Below, piece after piece: positions 10,576 to 22,687 of a stretch of 64,000 nt of DNA; the first letter of the stretch is position 1; each line of letters begins with the position of its first letter. The DNA lies in NCBI GenBank assembly GCA_002633005.1, contig NMRA01000337.1:1-64000 (forward strand), written 5' to 3'. This DNA comes from Phoronis australis (taxonomy: Eukaryota > Phoronida > Phoronidae). The position numbers were made by a program, and so were the translations under genes. The notes under the pieces were generated by a model. That model saw nothing but the letters and a program-made list of their open reading frames with translations, made no database searches and was not told where the DNA came from.

Positions 10576-11371
10576 GGCTTAAAAATGAAATCGAAAAAAG
10601 AAGGGACTAAATCCTCAATTTTGTAGCACATGCCAAAATATTATGCTGCACTCCTAACTCCTGTGACTGACCAGCATTGATTGAGTGCGCCACCTAGTGC
10701 ACAGCCGCCGATAAATCACAGTCTGAACAGCAATACTATCCTACCATCCTACACATCTGGCTAAACAACCATATCAAGCATAACATTCATTCACATTTTC
10801 AAAATTTTACTTTGCAATGCCCAGGCCCATGCAGTTTAAAGTTCACCTGTTGATTTTTGAGTTATCCTTAAACACCCTGGGTGTTAGCCTAGACTACTGT
10901 GAGGTTGATAAGACACCAGCTACTGGTTTGTCTCAGTTTAACTTGTCCACTAGCATTTAGTACGGGGCAATTGTGCCAGAAGCATTGCAAAATTGAGTAT
11001 AACCTTGAGGAGAATTTTTTAATCACTGGAGGGGAACCTGATGAAGGCAATTTGGTGCCATCGAGGCGTTCCCCCTGGTTTTGGCAGCTAAATTACTGGA
11101 AAAACAGAATCACCGCACAAGCTGCTTTACCAGCAAATGATGCAAATTGACTCTCCACTGTACTACTGAAGTAAAAATCTTAAAACCCAAACAAACATAA
11201 TGCTTGGCTACTTTTAATTAAGTTTCTTACATGAGAGGAAATGCAGTCTATTCCTAGCTTATTTCTCATAAATCCATAGGACAGTATTAAATTAATTCTT
11301 TTCAGCCAGAATCCTAAATCCTTTGATAAGCTGTGTTTAGACACACAGTCCAACTGAGACAGTTGTATGAC

Positions 11372-11875
11372 TAAAGGGCCTTTCATACTTAACGTTGATG
11401 CCTCGATGGTTTGGGAGTAGCGGTCAGTATGAACGCTTAACTTCGGTACTGTACTGGATTGAAGTTAACAGCTCCAATTAACATCGCAGTTATCAGGTGG
11501 ATTTAACAGCGCAGCGTCCACGCTGCGGTGCAGTATGAACGGTAAACTTCAGTCCTATCGAAATCGCCAGGTGCCACTGTTATCGTTAACATTTCAATGG
11601 TATAGTGTAGATGCTAATAGTTGCTTATATTTTACTCCAATAATAACTAATCGATTTATAAATACATTTTATGTCAATTAGCACATGTAAATGTTCCCAA
11701 ATTGTCACGTTAAAAAAATCTTAGTGTGCAGCGCTACCTTGCGATTACTTCGATGACAACAGTGTCACCTGCCGTTTACTTCCATGTTCCTAAATTACTA
11801 TCGAAGCCAGTAATAACTTCGCAGTTAACATCTGCGCTCCGATTAGACCGGAGATAAGTCAGTATGAAAATGCCT
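11372..11875. mobile_element. MITE-like element with TTTCATACT ends
   Basis: Left end gggcctttcatacttaac and right end gtcagtatgaaaatgcc are imperfect inverted repeats about 500 bp apart, and internal cagtatgaacg repeats lie close to the left end. No coding potential. The target duplication could not be fixed. Confidence 0.4.
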
Positions 11876-11934
11876 TGAGAGCAGTTCACTTGGAGTTAGT
11901 AAAATGATCTAACCATGATGGCGACATCCCGTTG

Positions 11935-11979
11935 CTCCCAACTTGTTCGATTGTATAGCCCAACAACAAGTTGGGAAGT
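11935..11979. repeat. Short palindrome CCCAACTTGTT...AACAAGTTGGG
   Basis: An 11-bp perfect inverted repeat around a short loop. The same arms recur around a longer loop at 21782-21835 in another ABCC intron, sharing the internal word atagcccaacaac/gttgctgggctat. It is a small repeated foldback sequence of unknown type. The stretch 11980-12690 holds nothing else I can name. Confidence 0.55.
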
Positions 11980-12689
11980 TTACCCCCGTAGCCAATTAAC
12001 TCCATTCTGGCGTTGATGGTTGGAGGGCCCGCGCTCTTATGTTTGGTAATTGCTCTAATCTCCAATCAGATCGTATCTAGCCTGACTGGGGTGGGCTGAT
12101 AAAAATGTAAGTTAATTAAGTTAAGCCAGATAGTATCGCACGTTCAGCATCCCTCACGTCAGGAAAAGTTACTGAACGACAGGATCGACGCTGTAATGAT
12201 TCTTTCTAGACAACAGAACTACTTCACTGAACTTGCATGTCAATTTCAAAAGGCCTACGTAAACTAGTTACCCCCTTCAAGACCAAAATGACAGAAAAAT
12301 GAGTTTGTCTGATTATGGATAAAACTGCACATATTACTGACATTTAATACAATATAAACATCTCAGCTAACAATGTCACAGGAGATGAACATACGGGAAT
12401 AGCAATCTACAAAAAGTCAATGGGGCAACACAAAGATAACTACTGAGTCCACAAGATATTAAACTCAACATAAAGATTCACAGGCACTATTTTCTACAAA
12501 TGAGGGGAGAAACGTCTATAATACTGTGAAACAAATAAATCAGATGATATAAAGAAATTTGAGCTAGCAGGGATAACATTATGTAAATACATGTGACTTA
12601 TCAAGTGGTGAAAATGATGCCATTTTGTAACAAGTCTTAGTGTCTCCAAACTTCCAAAGTTTTAATAATTTTGAGTTTTAAAAATTGGG

Positions 12690-12870
12690 AAGGTGTTGTC
12701 GTCTTTCAAACTTTTTTGCCAAATTTTATGAAAATCTGTCAAAGAACTCCAAAGATACAATTTAAGGTAACTTGCTATTAAGAACCACAGCAGCAGTAGA
12801 ATCTATCCATTTGCTGTCAAGTTAAAGGCCAAGGCAACCTCTCTCATGTCATTTTTACCAAAAATAACCC
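12690..12870. repeat. Fragment of the ~147-bp repeat joined to a THAP/TTAA left end
   Basis: 12690-12820 resembles one unit of the CTCF-motif array (gccaaattttatgaaaatct, gatacaa, ccatttgctgtcaa) but its motif has decayed. At 12822 TTAA is followed by AGGCCAAGGCAACC, a left end of the THAP element family, which is cut off at 12868. Confidence 0.55.
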
Positions 12871-15680
12871 GGGTGAGAATTTTACATGTTTGACACACTT
12901 TTGAGCATGTCAAACGTGTAAAAAACGTGTAATACGTGCCGAAATTGCCACGCTAACGTGTAAAATGTGTAAAAACATGTAAAACGTGTAAAATTCAGGG
13001 CTTGGAATGACCCATGACAAAAAAGAGGAAAATTTTACGGCCCTAAATACACATTTCAATCTATACCATTCCTCAACAGATCGAAACTTACTGTGTCGTG
13101 TTGACAAAACGCATTCATCTTAAGCAGTACCTGACATCTATTTCAGCAACAACAATGAAGGCAATTGGATGCAACAAAAATATTTTTTAAAATTAAAATA
13201 ATAACGATAATGATGAAAAATTTGCAGTCTGGAGTGGCAGGAGCTTATTCGTGATTTGCTGAACTGAGGGAGACCAATAAAATTATTTTCAATTCTTATA
13301 ATTACGATACAAAATTACACAAAAAATGAAAATCGATCCATAGATTATCTAGAAAGCCTGAACTACATACACATTTAATTCCAACAAAATTTTTTATTTC
13401 AACGCAAATGGAAAAAAGTCAAGACGAAAACCTGTGGCTCATACCCCAACTGTTAGCATGGAAAAATGAAAGTCAAAAACAACATAGTTGACAGAATGCA
13501 TCAATCACAATCCTAAGTTGGCCAAACACTAATCACAGGAGTTCATAAGCCACGCTGGTGGAGAAAAAACTATGTGACATAAGAAATAACTATCTGCGAG
13601 GACACTGAAAATAGTCTGGCAGAATTTGTTAACAATGGCTTAGACCAATCAGATCATTCAGAATCTGTCACGTGATCACTTCTCTAAAACTGCCGAAAAC
13701 TCGAGTCACAAAATAGAACACGAAAAATGTCAAAATAAATTGAAATACATAAAAGGCAATTTAAAACGCATTTGCAGTAACGAAAATAGCACTTTGTATC
13801 CCGTTTCGGCACTCAAGCGGTCAGGCCTTAGGCTGAGGGCTTAGCAGCGAACGGCAATGGGCGTGCATGTGGGATCAAACAAAAGACACTGACATCCCAC
13901 GATTCCAATCCAGCGAATAACCGGTTACGGTTGAATTTCCCTTCAGGAAGCGTTGTTTCTAGTGTTTTATTTCATTGTTTTCAGTCGGTCCTCCGACTCC
14001 AACTTAGTCTGAGGCGACTCACCGACGCACTCCGTAATAATGTTCCTCACTCAAAGTTTACAGAGCACAAACCTTGACTTATGTTGTTTGTGAAGACATT
14101 GACAGTTTCTTTTATCTACTTTTCCACGAAATATTCTCTCTACTACACGCTCCACGCTTTTTGACCGTAGAATCGCACTATTTGTCGCCACGATTTTATA
14201 CCAAATGCAGACGCCATTGATGAAAACACGCTTAATCCTAGACACAGGCGCTTGAATTTATCAGTTCCTCGATTGCCTCTGACATCACTCACTACTAAGA
14301 AAGCATGTTTCTTGTATATGGTTACGAGTCATCGCGAAATTCGAGCGCCTGTGATCCACATATTAGTCCCCGTGTGGCTGGATATGTACCTAACTATCTG
14401 ACAGTTATTTTTCGGTGTAAGGGTGAATAAGCATTCACTGTCAGTGGTCACTTTATCGGATATTTGGCTTAAAAACACCAATTATGGTTAATCAAACAAT
14501 CCACCTTAAAAATAATGTGAACATTTTTTATATTAGAAACTGTTGGAAATTAGTGCCAATATTCATTTCTTGCCGATGCTATGCTACCCGTTTCATGAAT
14601 GGATAGTTCCCAACTAATGTCTTTGATGACAGGTTCATGTATGTAGCTCGCGCTTCCTGGCCACGTGCTTTAATATTGGCCAAGCTTAGTATTAGTCTTC
14701 GATTCGTGGTATTCACGACGTGTACAAAGAAATTTGGATTTCTATTGAAAGTCGGAAATATCTACAAAGCAATCCCATAGACAAGTACACTACGTCTGTT
14801 CTGAAAGGCCAGACGATTGGTCCTTGCCAGATCAGCAAAACTTTTGTGTTCGTTTTGAGGCATGGCAGAAGTTTGAAGTGTATAGTCATGGCTAAATACC
14901 GGCATAGCGGCGAGGCTCGTGGTCTACAAATTCTGCGCACAATGATTTTTTTCAGGACTGTAGCATATTATTGATAAATTGAAGACGTTACTGTAGAATT
15001 TTAGGACTGTATGTAAGGCATTTTTCGCACGTACATGTTCATGGACTGGGCGCTTTTTTAGCAAAGTCTGAAAACGTGTGGGGGGCTCTTATAGGGGCAT
15101 GGGTGGTTATTATGGCGAATACGGTACCTGTTTAAAAGAAAGACCATTTGCAAGAAAAGTTAAGCAAGCCACTGTCAACCAGAATACATACATACTAAAT
15201 TTTTGTTAGACCTGCATGGCACTCGAAAACCATACTTCATAAGTGCTCTCCTGACACAACTGCATTATCTGACAGCTAAACCAACTCTAACTCAGTCTTT
15301 GGACATTTGAAAAGGCAGTGAAGTCTTTTGTCGCAAATTCTTTGAAGTTATTACTGGAACATAGTCATTCAAATTGCGTGATTACCTTCCAGCGGCCTTT
15401 TCAGAACTGCCAAGCCTATTTAAATTCTACCTTTATTGAAGAGTTCTATCATATTTTACATGTTTGACACAATAGCGTGTAAAATTTCATACGTTTGACA
15501 AGCTAGGGTGTCAAATTTTACACGTTTGACCCACTAGCGTGTAAAATTTATACCTTTGACACGCTAGCATGTCAAATTTTACACATTTGACACGCTAGCA
15601 TGGCACATAATTACATGTTTGATACGCTAGCGTGTAAAATTTTACAAGTTTGATAAATGTGGAAATTTTTCACCTGGGAG
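12868..15680. mobile_element. Possible element with palindromic subterminal arrays
   Basis: Ends CCCGGGTGAGAATTTTACAT (left) and, on the other strand, CCCAGGTGAAAAATTTCCAC (right) look like imperfect terminal inverted repeats. Just inside each end (12880-12990 and 15455-15650) are clusters of CGTGTAAAA, TTTTACACG, GTTTGACACG and CTAGCGTGT words in both orientations. Between them are AT-rich DNA and an inverted copy of the CCGTATTCGCC family (14430-15130). No transposase is visible. Confidence 0.45.
14430..15130 (-). mobile_element. CCGTATTCGCC-family element, minus-strand copy
   Basis: Reverse complement of the 6382-7000 and 33046-33900 family, beginning at TACCGTATTCGCC (15127 on the minus strand). 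It carries the same internal blocks (gtgcgcagaatttgtagacc, cacgtggccaggaagcgcg). No intact frame. Confidence 0.6.
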
Positions 15681-15839
15681 TAAATAAAAATGTGGATAAT
15701 GCTATATCACTGATGTTTAACTGTTGGCACAGTAGAATTGAAATTGCTAAGAATATATGTTTAATGAAATTAGATATCCTATGGTAGTATTTGACTCCTG
15801 AGCATCAGTAGTGGCTTTAATTTACCTGACCTTTTGTAC

Positions 15840-16153
15840 CTTACCTGTCTTAATCATGTCATTTTTTTCTCATTGTCAATACTTTCACTGTCTAGAGTCA
15901 TCTCTTTATTTATTTCATCTCTCTTAGTTAAATTTTCACCATTCTTCGTCATTTATTTATTGTCTTAATTCTCAAACTGTTTTACTTGTATCTTTGTCAC
16001 GTATATTTAATTATTGTTTTGTTAGTTCATTGTATTATATTTCTGTTTTTGTTGTTGAGGGCCCTCTTGGAAAGTAGTGCTATCACTGAAGAGGTCGCCC
16101 TTATTTTAAATGTCACAATAAATAAATATGTAAATAAATAAATAAATAAAGTA
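15840..16153 (+). mobile_element. Non-LTR retroelement 3' end with (AAAT)n tail
   Basis: A T-rich region, then ggccctcttggaaagtagtg, cactgaagaggtcgccc, and a tail of aataaataaataaa (16120-16150). This is the usual layout of a LINE 3' UTR. No reverse transcriptase remains. Confidence 0.55.
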
Positions 16154-16184
16154 ATGAAACAAATGTGAAGCCCATAAAAGTGTT

Positions 16185-16795
16185 GTTAATGCTGAGAATC
16201 ACAATAGTTTAACAGGCTGAATGAAAACGTCAATTCTTCAGAAGGGAAATGCATGTAATGACTGCCTGGATGGACCAAATGACCTCAAACTATGGAATTG
16301 AAAGTCAATTACATGTACCAATCAGATGTGTGATTTGAAGAGTCTACTTCAAAATTTAAGTTTACACTCATACTAATTTCATCTAACTGGAAGACCCGAC
16401 TGTTTAGAAAAATAGTATTGATTGTCATGTATGCTTACACCTGTAACCTGAAATTGAGAATTCCTCGAAAAATGTAGGAGAAATAACATTTTGAAACGTT
16501 TACACTGATTGACCCTTTCCAGTGCATTATATGCCATATTAGTAGAATTATTGCAAAGCACGTGAAAAATGTGTTTAATGCTGAGAATCACGGTTGTACA
16601 ACTGTTGACACATCAGAAAACGTGCTGAAAGAGTAGGGTCCATTTCAGAAGAAAAATGCACCCAATAACCCCATGGCTGCACCAAGTGACCTGAAACTTT
16701 TGAATTGGAACTCAGTTACATGTACCAACCCTATTTGTGAATTTGAAGTGTTTGGATTAAAATTTAAGTTTGCACTCAACAACCTTTGACCTATT
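16185..16795 (+). repeat. Direct repeat of ~200 bp, two diverged copies
   Basis: 16185-16370 and 16565-16780 share taatgctgagaatcac, cagaag-aaatgca, a gacct-aaact stretch, agttacatgtacca and aatttaagttt-cactca. Function unknown. Confidence 0.6.
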
Positions 16796-16889
16796 TCAAA
16801 ATATGTTTATTATGAATCTTACAAGCTGTAAAACGATGTTGTTTAATTTCATTGTGCTCCTTCATTGTCATCCGTAAAATCGGCAATTT

Positions 16890-17712
16890 CCGAGATGTGA
16901 TCTGCGGTGTGCGCGTATGTGTACAAAACACGTGATTGTTATGTTCCTGAAGTACGAAAATTAAGAAACTTTAGCATGCCGTTATTATTGACAAGGACAC
17001 GATAAAAACGAATTTGGATTTTGACTATAGTCTTGATACAGCGAGCTGACTGACCACTGCGTCAGTGTCTCCGTTATTCCCAGAAATTTCACACAGCCCG
17101 GTTAGTTCACCTCATCCCCAGCATGTAGATCGAGCCTTCCACGGTAGAGCTAACGACCGTCGGCCTGTGCACACAAAACCTGTGAGTTAACCAGCACTCA
17201 CCTTGCACGTTGCAGCCGTTTAAGTGAAAAACAATCTAGTAAACGCCACTTTCTTGCATAATCCTCCGCCTTTTGTAAAAAAAAGTCCGTCGTCGATGAC
17301 CCGCACACGCACGCTCACTCACTCTCATAAGCAGACGAACTTTAAAACAAACGTCACGTGACAACAACATGTGTGTTCATCCAGAGATTTTTCTCGTGTT
17401 GTAAGGTACGATGTAGAGCAGATTTAGACTTAATCGCAATTAATCTGGACTCCACATGAACTTAAAAAAATGTAAAACATAAGGAAGATTTCAGGTAATT
17501 TGTTGAGTCAAAACTATAATTTTATTCAAGAGTTCAAGTTTTCCTATTGACGATCGCGATTCAGCAACGCATCAGTCGGCAAGTTTTCGCCCTGTGATGA
17601 GCACAATTTTTTGAAAAATTATCGTAATTTAACAACGGAAGTTGATAGCAATGCACCACAAATTTGTAGAAAGACTGTCATAGGCTACAAATACGTCACA
17701 GAGCATAAATTT
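16890..17712 (+). repeat. ~830-bp interspersed repeat, copy 1
   Basis: Runs from gatgtgatctgcggtgtgcg to cagagcataaatttgaagaa. It matches 36712-37547 almost end to end, and its second half matches 33940-34375. It is non-coding, with CpG-containing blocks. It could be an LTR or a non-autonomous element, but I see no terminal repeats that settle this. Confidence 0.75.
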
Positions 17713-18087
17713 GAAGAATCCTAACTTCCGATTTTACCCATTTGGGAAACCGGGTTTCAACTGCCGTAGGCTACAATAAGCGTCCCCTCCCTGTGAAATG
17801 AATTTTTCTAAGCGTTTACTAGAGCCAATACAGTATACAGCTTTCCACCAAGGCTAGGTGATGCTACCACATTATTCTTTGTTGCATTAGTAACTGGTCT
17901 TGGCTAATTATCATTTTATGGCCTGGTCATCCATTCAGCCAAAAGTAGTTCCAGAGGTGGCTTATTAGCCAATTATTCATGCATGCTGACTCACAATAGA
18001 AGCCTGATAAGAGTGAAGGTGGATAAATGGGGTGTTCCTACAGTTTCTTGTGGTAGTGGATGTGTTCAGGACATGCATAAAACACAT

Positions 18088-18240
18088 GGGCGGTGCACCA
18101 TAGGGGAATGCGGGGGGGCCCTAGCCCCCCACTTTTTTCAGTGCTATGCCGCACATGGTCTATAGGCGGTGCACCACAGGGAGGCTGAGGGGGTTTCAAC
18201 CCCCCCCCGACCTTTTTAGTGCTGCGCGGTCCATGTAACA
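18088..18240 (+). repeat. Tandem dimer, GGGCGGTGCACCATAGGG family
   Basis: Two roughly 78-bp copies in tandem (gcggtgcacca-agg, a G/C-rich middle, then ttttt-agtgct-g). The same dimer occurs in opposite orientation at 39972-40122. It is a small interspersed family, dimeric at both sites. The flanking 17713-18087 shows nothing certain. Confidence 0.6.
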
Positions 18241-18617
18241 CTACAGAAGACTAATATCAATTTCGAAAAAAACAATTGCCAAAATTGTTTTCATTTCTTT
18301 TCAAAGGCTTCCATTATTGTTGTGAATGTTCGTATTTTTCCAATAAATGTCTGATGACAGGGAAAATGAAATTTCACTCTCCCAATTTGGAGGTTTTACC
18401 ATGTCTCTACGTATTTCAACATATTGGGAGCAAGAAACACGCTAATAAAATACTTTGTAAGTCAAATATCTGAGTACCACAATTCCAAAGGTTCTCAAAT
18501 TTTATGGACTTTTATATGCAGAACTCAAACTTAAAATTGTTGAATACTTTTGTGAAGGAAGTACTATCCATAATTTGAGTCAAATTAGAATAGTGTTGAA
18601 GACTTGTGTTAACTCAC

Positions 18618-18740
18618 CAGGCACAGAAAGAAGACAAGGGGTGAGACAAAATGCACAGAAGGTACACCCCCCACGGTGAACCTCGAAGCTGCTTCAAACA
18701 GGTCACATAGTGCAATCACACCTAGTGCACCACAGAGAAC
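18618..18740 (-). CDS. ABCC1-like: ABCC1/MRP1-like transporter, exon 3 (TMD0 helices 2-3)
   Basis: A 123-nt, 41-codon phase-0 exon with acceptor ttattttag and donor gtgagtt. It encodes a hydrophobic segment containing C-D-L-F followed by a short polar loop and V-S-P-L-V-F-F. This is the TMD0 region where human MRP1 has A-D-L-F-Y-S and V-S-P-T. The exon supplies helix 2 and the first part of helix 3. Flanking introns are 1.9 kb (to exon 2) and 8.4 kb (to exon 4). Donor and acceptor are canonical, and the frame runs open through both junctions. Confidence 0.88.
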
Positions 18741-18785
18741 CTAAAATAAGGGCGAGTGAAAAGGAAAACATGATGTTAACACATT

Positions 18786-18847
18786 GTATTAAGACTATGC
18801 CAGTGTATTAAGACTATGCCAGTGTATTAAGACTATGCCAGTGTATG
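18786..18847. repeat. Tandem repeat, 19-bp unit, three copies
   Basis: Unit agtgtattaagactatgcc. It lies in the intron 18741-20640, where I see nothing else apart from AT-rich DNA. Confidence 0.85.
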
Positions 18848-20640
18848 CATACTCCTTATTTTAGTTTCTTTGTACTAACAATTTTGTCACAACAAAACTA
18901 TAGACAGAGAAGTTACTGCAATAATTTATTATAGACATATTAAAATGGTACGCAAATAAAATATTTCATGAATTATTCATGTCAACATAAAATTTGTCTT
19001 GCATATTGGCATCAGGCAAGTCATCACCTGTGCCTGCGTAACCTCTGACCCACAGTGAGTTCTGAATGGTGATATGGTGTATGGAAATGTCAGACAGTAT
19101 TATGGACACTAAAATGTTCCAGAAACCAATTTAAATGCAATGAAGTTACAAAAAACATTTGTTTAAAAAGTGTACAATATGCACTTTTAGAGAAAAAAAA
19201 TGAAAAAAGTCCATTAGAGAGATTTCTTGAATTTGTACACACATCCAAAATCTATGCATAAACATAACTTTCAATTCCCACAGCCCTGCAAACTGGCTTA
19301 AATAAGCACTTGAGTGACATCCACTTTCAACACTACAACTCCAGATTTATCTCCCCTGTTACGTGATGAGTGCAGAGAAATTACTATTATCAATATTCTT
19401 TGGGAGTCCTTATGTCTCACTTTCTAATCCCATTATCTTGTGTTTTCTGTCATTTCGTGCTATCTCCCTTATTTTATATTGGAAAATTAGTGTTTTGGGT
19501 GTCCAAAACGTGTTATTTTCTTCATAAACCTTTGAAGGTAAAAATTGTGAGGTCATTTAGTGCAAAATTGGTGATTTTTGTCTCAGAGCCATGCCATGAT
19601 CTCGTACACAAAGTTTAAGCTGAATCTGAAACATAACCCCAGAGTGATTTGTTATTTCTTTTTATTGTTTTGTGGATTGGCTCTTAAGCGGCTATGAACT
19701 AGGCTTTCCATCACAAAGACTTTTAGATTCAAAACATTTCTTGCTATGAAATTGGTGTCTAATTCTTCCTCAGCTAATATCGAGTGATTTCTAAGCTTGG
19801 AAAGAACTGATATTTTGTTTTGTTATTACTATAGAGACTACGGCCAACAAGTTGCACTGTTATAACAAATTGCTGTTTCATGTGTCGAGTATGGCCAGAA
19901 ATAACGAAGTGTCAGTTGCTTGAAAGTCGAGAAATATCTTTTCATATGAATAAAGAAAAGTTGATTATAATTTTATAGCAAAAAGCACTCTAAATCAAAA
20001 GTTTTGCATTTTTGGAAGAATGCGGGTTCACAGCCACTTTTAATTAACGAGACAGTAGCAATTACACCAAAGCTCTTACATTAAAACATAAAATAAGGAT
20101 TATAATTTTTGCACATTTTACGTTCTCAACACAAACGATACAGTGTGAAGAAATTTATACTTCATTGTTTTCAGGTTGGTACTATATATCTTTCATCAAA
20201 CTACATGATTGTGCTAAGTTAAAGTCAGTCTATCACAAATAGGAATAACTACAATTTGGCCATCATATCTTAGCATAAAACAAGCATATATGGGCATTAA
20301 ATACGCAACTAGTATTTTAAGTAATCTAAAATATCAGATCTGCCTCGAGAGCAATAATTTTACTAACCGAAGTGGTTTTTAGTTTCAGTTTTTCATAATA
20401 GTGAACTGCATGTAATTGTAAGTTGTTTAAACATTGTTCAACATTACTTTACAACAGTTTTGCAGAGTTCACAATACACAAGCAGTACACGCTGTGGCAA
20501 GTTTTAATTAACATAAATCCTATAAATCATTCGTCAGTCAACTTGACAGCTCGGTAGTACATACTGTGACAAATGTATAACCCCACAACGTTTAAGAAGT
20601 CACACTTGAGAAACACAATCACTGAGTTATAAATACTTAC

Positions 20641-20817
20641 CGTTTTTGTGAGGTTAAACCAATTGTGTTGAATACTTAGTCGCTTTGCCGTGCTGAGTCG
20701 GAAGAACTCAAACCCACCAATAATAATCAAGAAAAAACATGGCGACCACAGCAGAACTGTCCTCTGGAAGCATGGTGTGAAATCTGGGTTGTTTGTGTTG
20801 CTAACAAAAGTTTCGTC
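20641..20817 (-). CDS. ABCC1-like: ABCC1/MRP1-like transporter, exon 2 (TMD0 helix 1)
   Basis: A 177-nt, 59-codon phase-0 exon between acceptor gtttccag and donor gtaagt. It begins DETFVSNTNNPDFTPCF, matching the MRP1 N-terminal pattern in which N-P-D-F-T-x-C-F precedes the first membrane helix. Residues about 20-40 of the exon are strongly hydrophobic (helix 1 of TMD0), followed by a basic cytosolic loop ending N-L-T-K-T, like the L-N-K-T-K-T loop of human MRP1. TMD0 of ABCC transporters is a five-helix bundle that helps trafficking and regulation and does not form the transport path. An N-x-T sequon lies in the last loop, but that loop should be cytosolic. Confidence 0.9.
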
Positions 20818-22477
20818 CTGGAAACAAAATGTGTTATTAATTTACTTTAAAGACCAAGTTGTTTTTAAAGCATCAACAAGATGCGAAGCATTAAGATGGA
20901 TTTAATTGCTGGTACCTGAAATTAGATAATAACTACAACCCCCTAAAGCCTTTGACTACTTGCTTTCACATACTTTTGTACCTCAGAAATAGAAGATCCT
21001 AACTAAAAACGTAGATATTGAACAAAAATCGAACCTCACTTTAACTCTTGAATTTAAACCTCATTTTCAACCCTAACCTAACCCTTTTGTAAAGGACTTT
21101 GAAACAGTCAGAAGGCCTCAAACTGATATAACATTGCAGAGTCAGTGATGAATCGTTGGTGTTTAAAAGTATTACCGTGCTCATCCAATCTTGAAATATT
21201 ACCAAAAGAGCAAACAACTCGAGTCAAACATTACGGCATTCTCCCGTTCAGTGACTTTACCAGACGTAGATGGTTGTGAGCCTGAGACAACCTCTAGCTC
21301 CTTTGTTTGCTGCCAAGCACAGTCTTTTGTCTGGTATGACAACAGGCAAGCTAGTTATCTACCAGGCTTATTACAGACCATGTGTAAACACAGTCAAACC
21401 AAGAGCGAATTGGTACGTCAGAAAGCTCTGAAACACCAGTTTGGAGTTGAGCAAGGTCTGTGTCCCTATATAAAGTACAGAATTGCAGTGGCACATGAGT
21501 CTACTGAAAGCAGACACTCTGGCAACCAAACAGGTGCTAATGATTGACAGGACTACCAAATACTTTGAAAATAGTTTGAACATTGCAACATTTGAAATAC
21601 ATTGTATATTTCTTTCTGAGTTGAAAGGGCCAACTTCTCTCTTTGATTAACTGGGAGTCTTAGTAATCTTACAATGTGGGTGTCCAAACTGGAGAAATTC
21701 TGATTGACAGGGCGTCCAAATGATACATTGGGTGTCCTTGCCAGAGTGTTCATATTAGCACTAGGGCCTGAGGGGTCATCTTCCCAACTTGTTGCTGGGC
21801 TATAGAATAAAACAATTTGGGAGTAACAAGTTGGGATCAACAGGAAAACACAGTAAGGAAACACAATGCAGACATGTGCAATACTCAAATCTTGAGGGAA
21901 TTGGCCAACTCCCATAATAACTCTGAAGCATTTCCTTGAGTCCCTGATGGTTTTCTCTTCTTAATGGGAACAGTAAGAATCCCATAACTGTGAAAAACGT
22001 CAAGAGATCGATTTCATGAGAGTGAAAAGACCACTAGATTTATGCTTTTTAGCCTGCTAAACAGAGCGAAATGCAGCTTTAACTGATTTTTGTCACTCAC
22101 ATATCATTAAAAAGGCCCATTTAAGCTCTAACCACTCTTGTGGCAAGATCGATTGCTAATCCACTGCCTGGTAAGTTTTTTTCGGGTCTGTAGGCAGTGC
22201 TTGATCGTTGGCATCCAAGATCTCTATTCACTAATCCCAAATAAAGAATTTGATGTGTTGTATGTAGTATCAGGGTATTCCATTGAAACAGGAACCCCGG
22301 TGAAACATTTCCCGGAGTCGAAAACAAGACTCCCACACCTTCAAAACAACTAACAAGCCTGAGACACACAAACCCGACCTGTGACACAAATCCCATGGAT
22401 CGTACAGGACAATCGGGGATCGGACAGGACATCTGAGGACCGAAGCACCGCTCCCCCGCACTTTATGTCAAACATTG

Positions 22478-22616
22478 TGTCGCATACACGATATTTAACA
22501 TCACGTTCATGATGATGGCGCATTCTAGCAGAACGCTCTCTGATTTGGAATAATACTTTTGTAGTTGAATATCAGTGGACTATATTTATTAATATGTCTT
22601 TTATCTTAATTCTACA
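22478..22616 (+). repeat. 5' LTR of gypsy element
   Basis: 139 bp from TGTCGC to TCTACA, followed at 22617 by the primer-binding-site-like TGGTGACCTCGACGTGAT. It differs from the 3' LTR by several substitutions and a small indel, so the insertion is not recent. Confidence 0.9.
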
Positions 22617-22687
22617 TGGTGACCTCGACGTGATGTATCAACAGCAAGAAGTTTTTTTAAACTGAAAGACAAGCTTAAACAAACAAA

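Noticed and set aside
21172-21180. A minus-strand ATG-AGC-ACG followed by gtaata as a possible first ABCC exon.
   Set aside because: The phase fits but it gives only M-S-T and no family resemblance; 39360-39389 gives the expected MRP1-like N-terminus with a better donor.
22121-22461. Minus-strand frames just outside the gypsy 5' LTR.
   Set aside because: No homology recognised, overlapping in several frames, no start or splice context.
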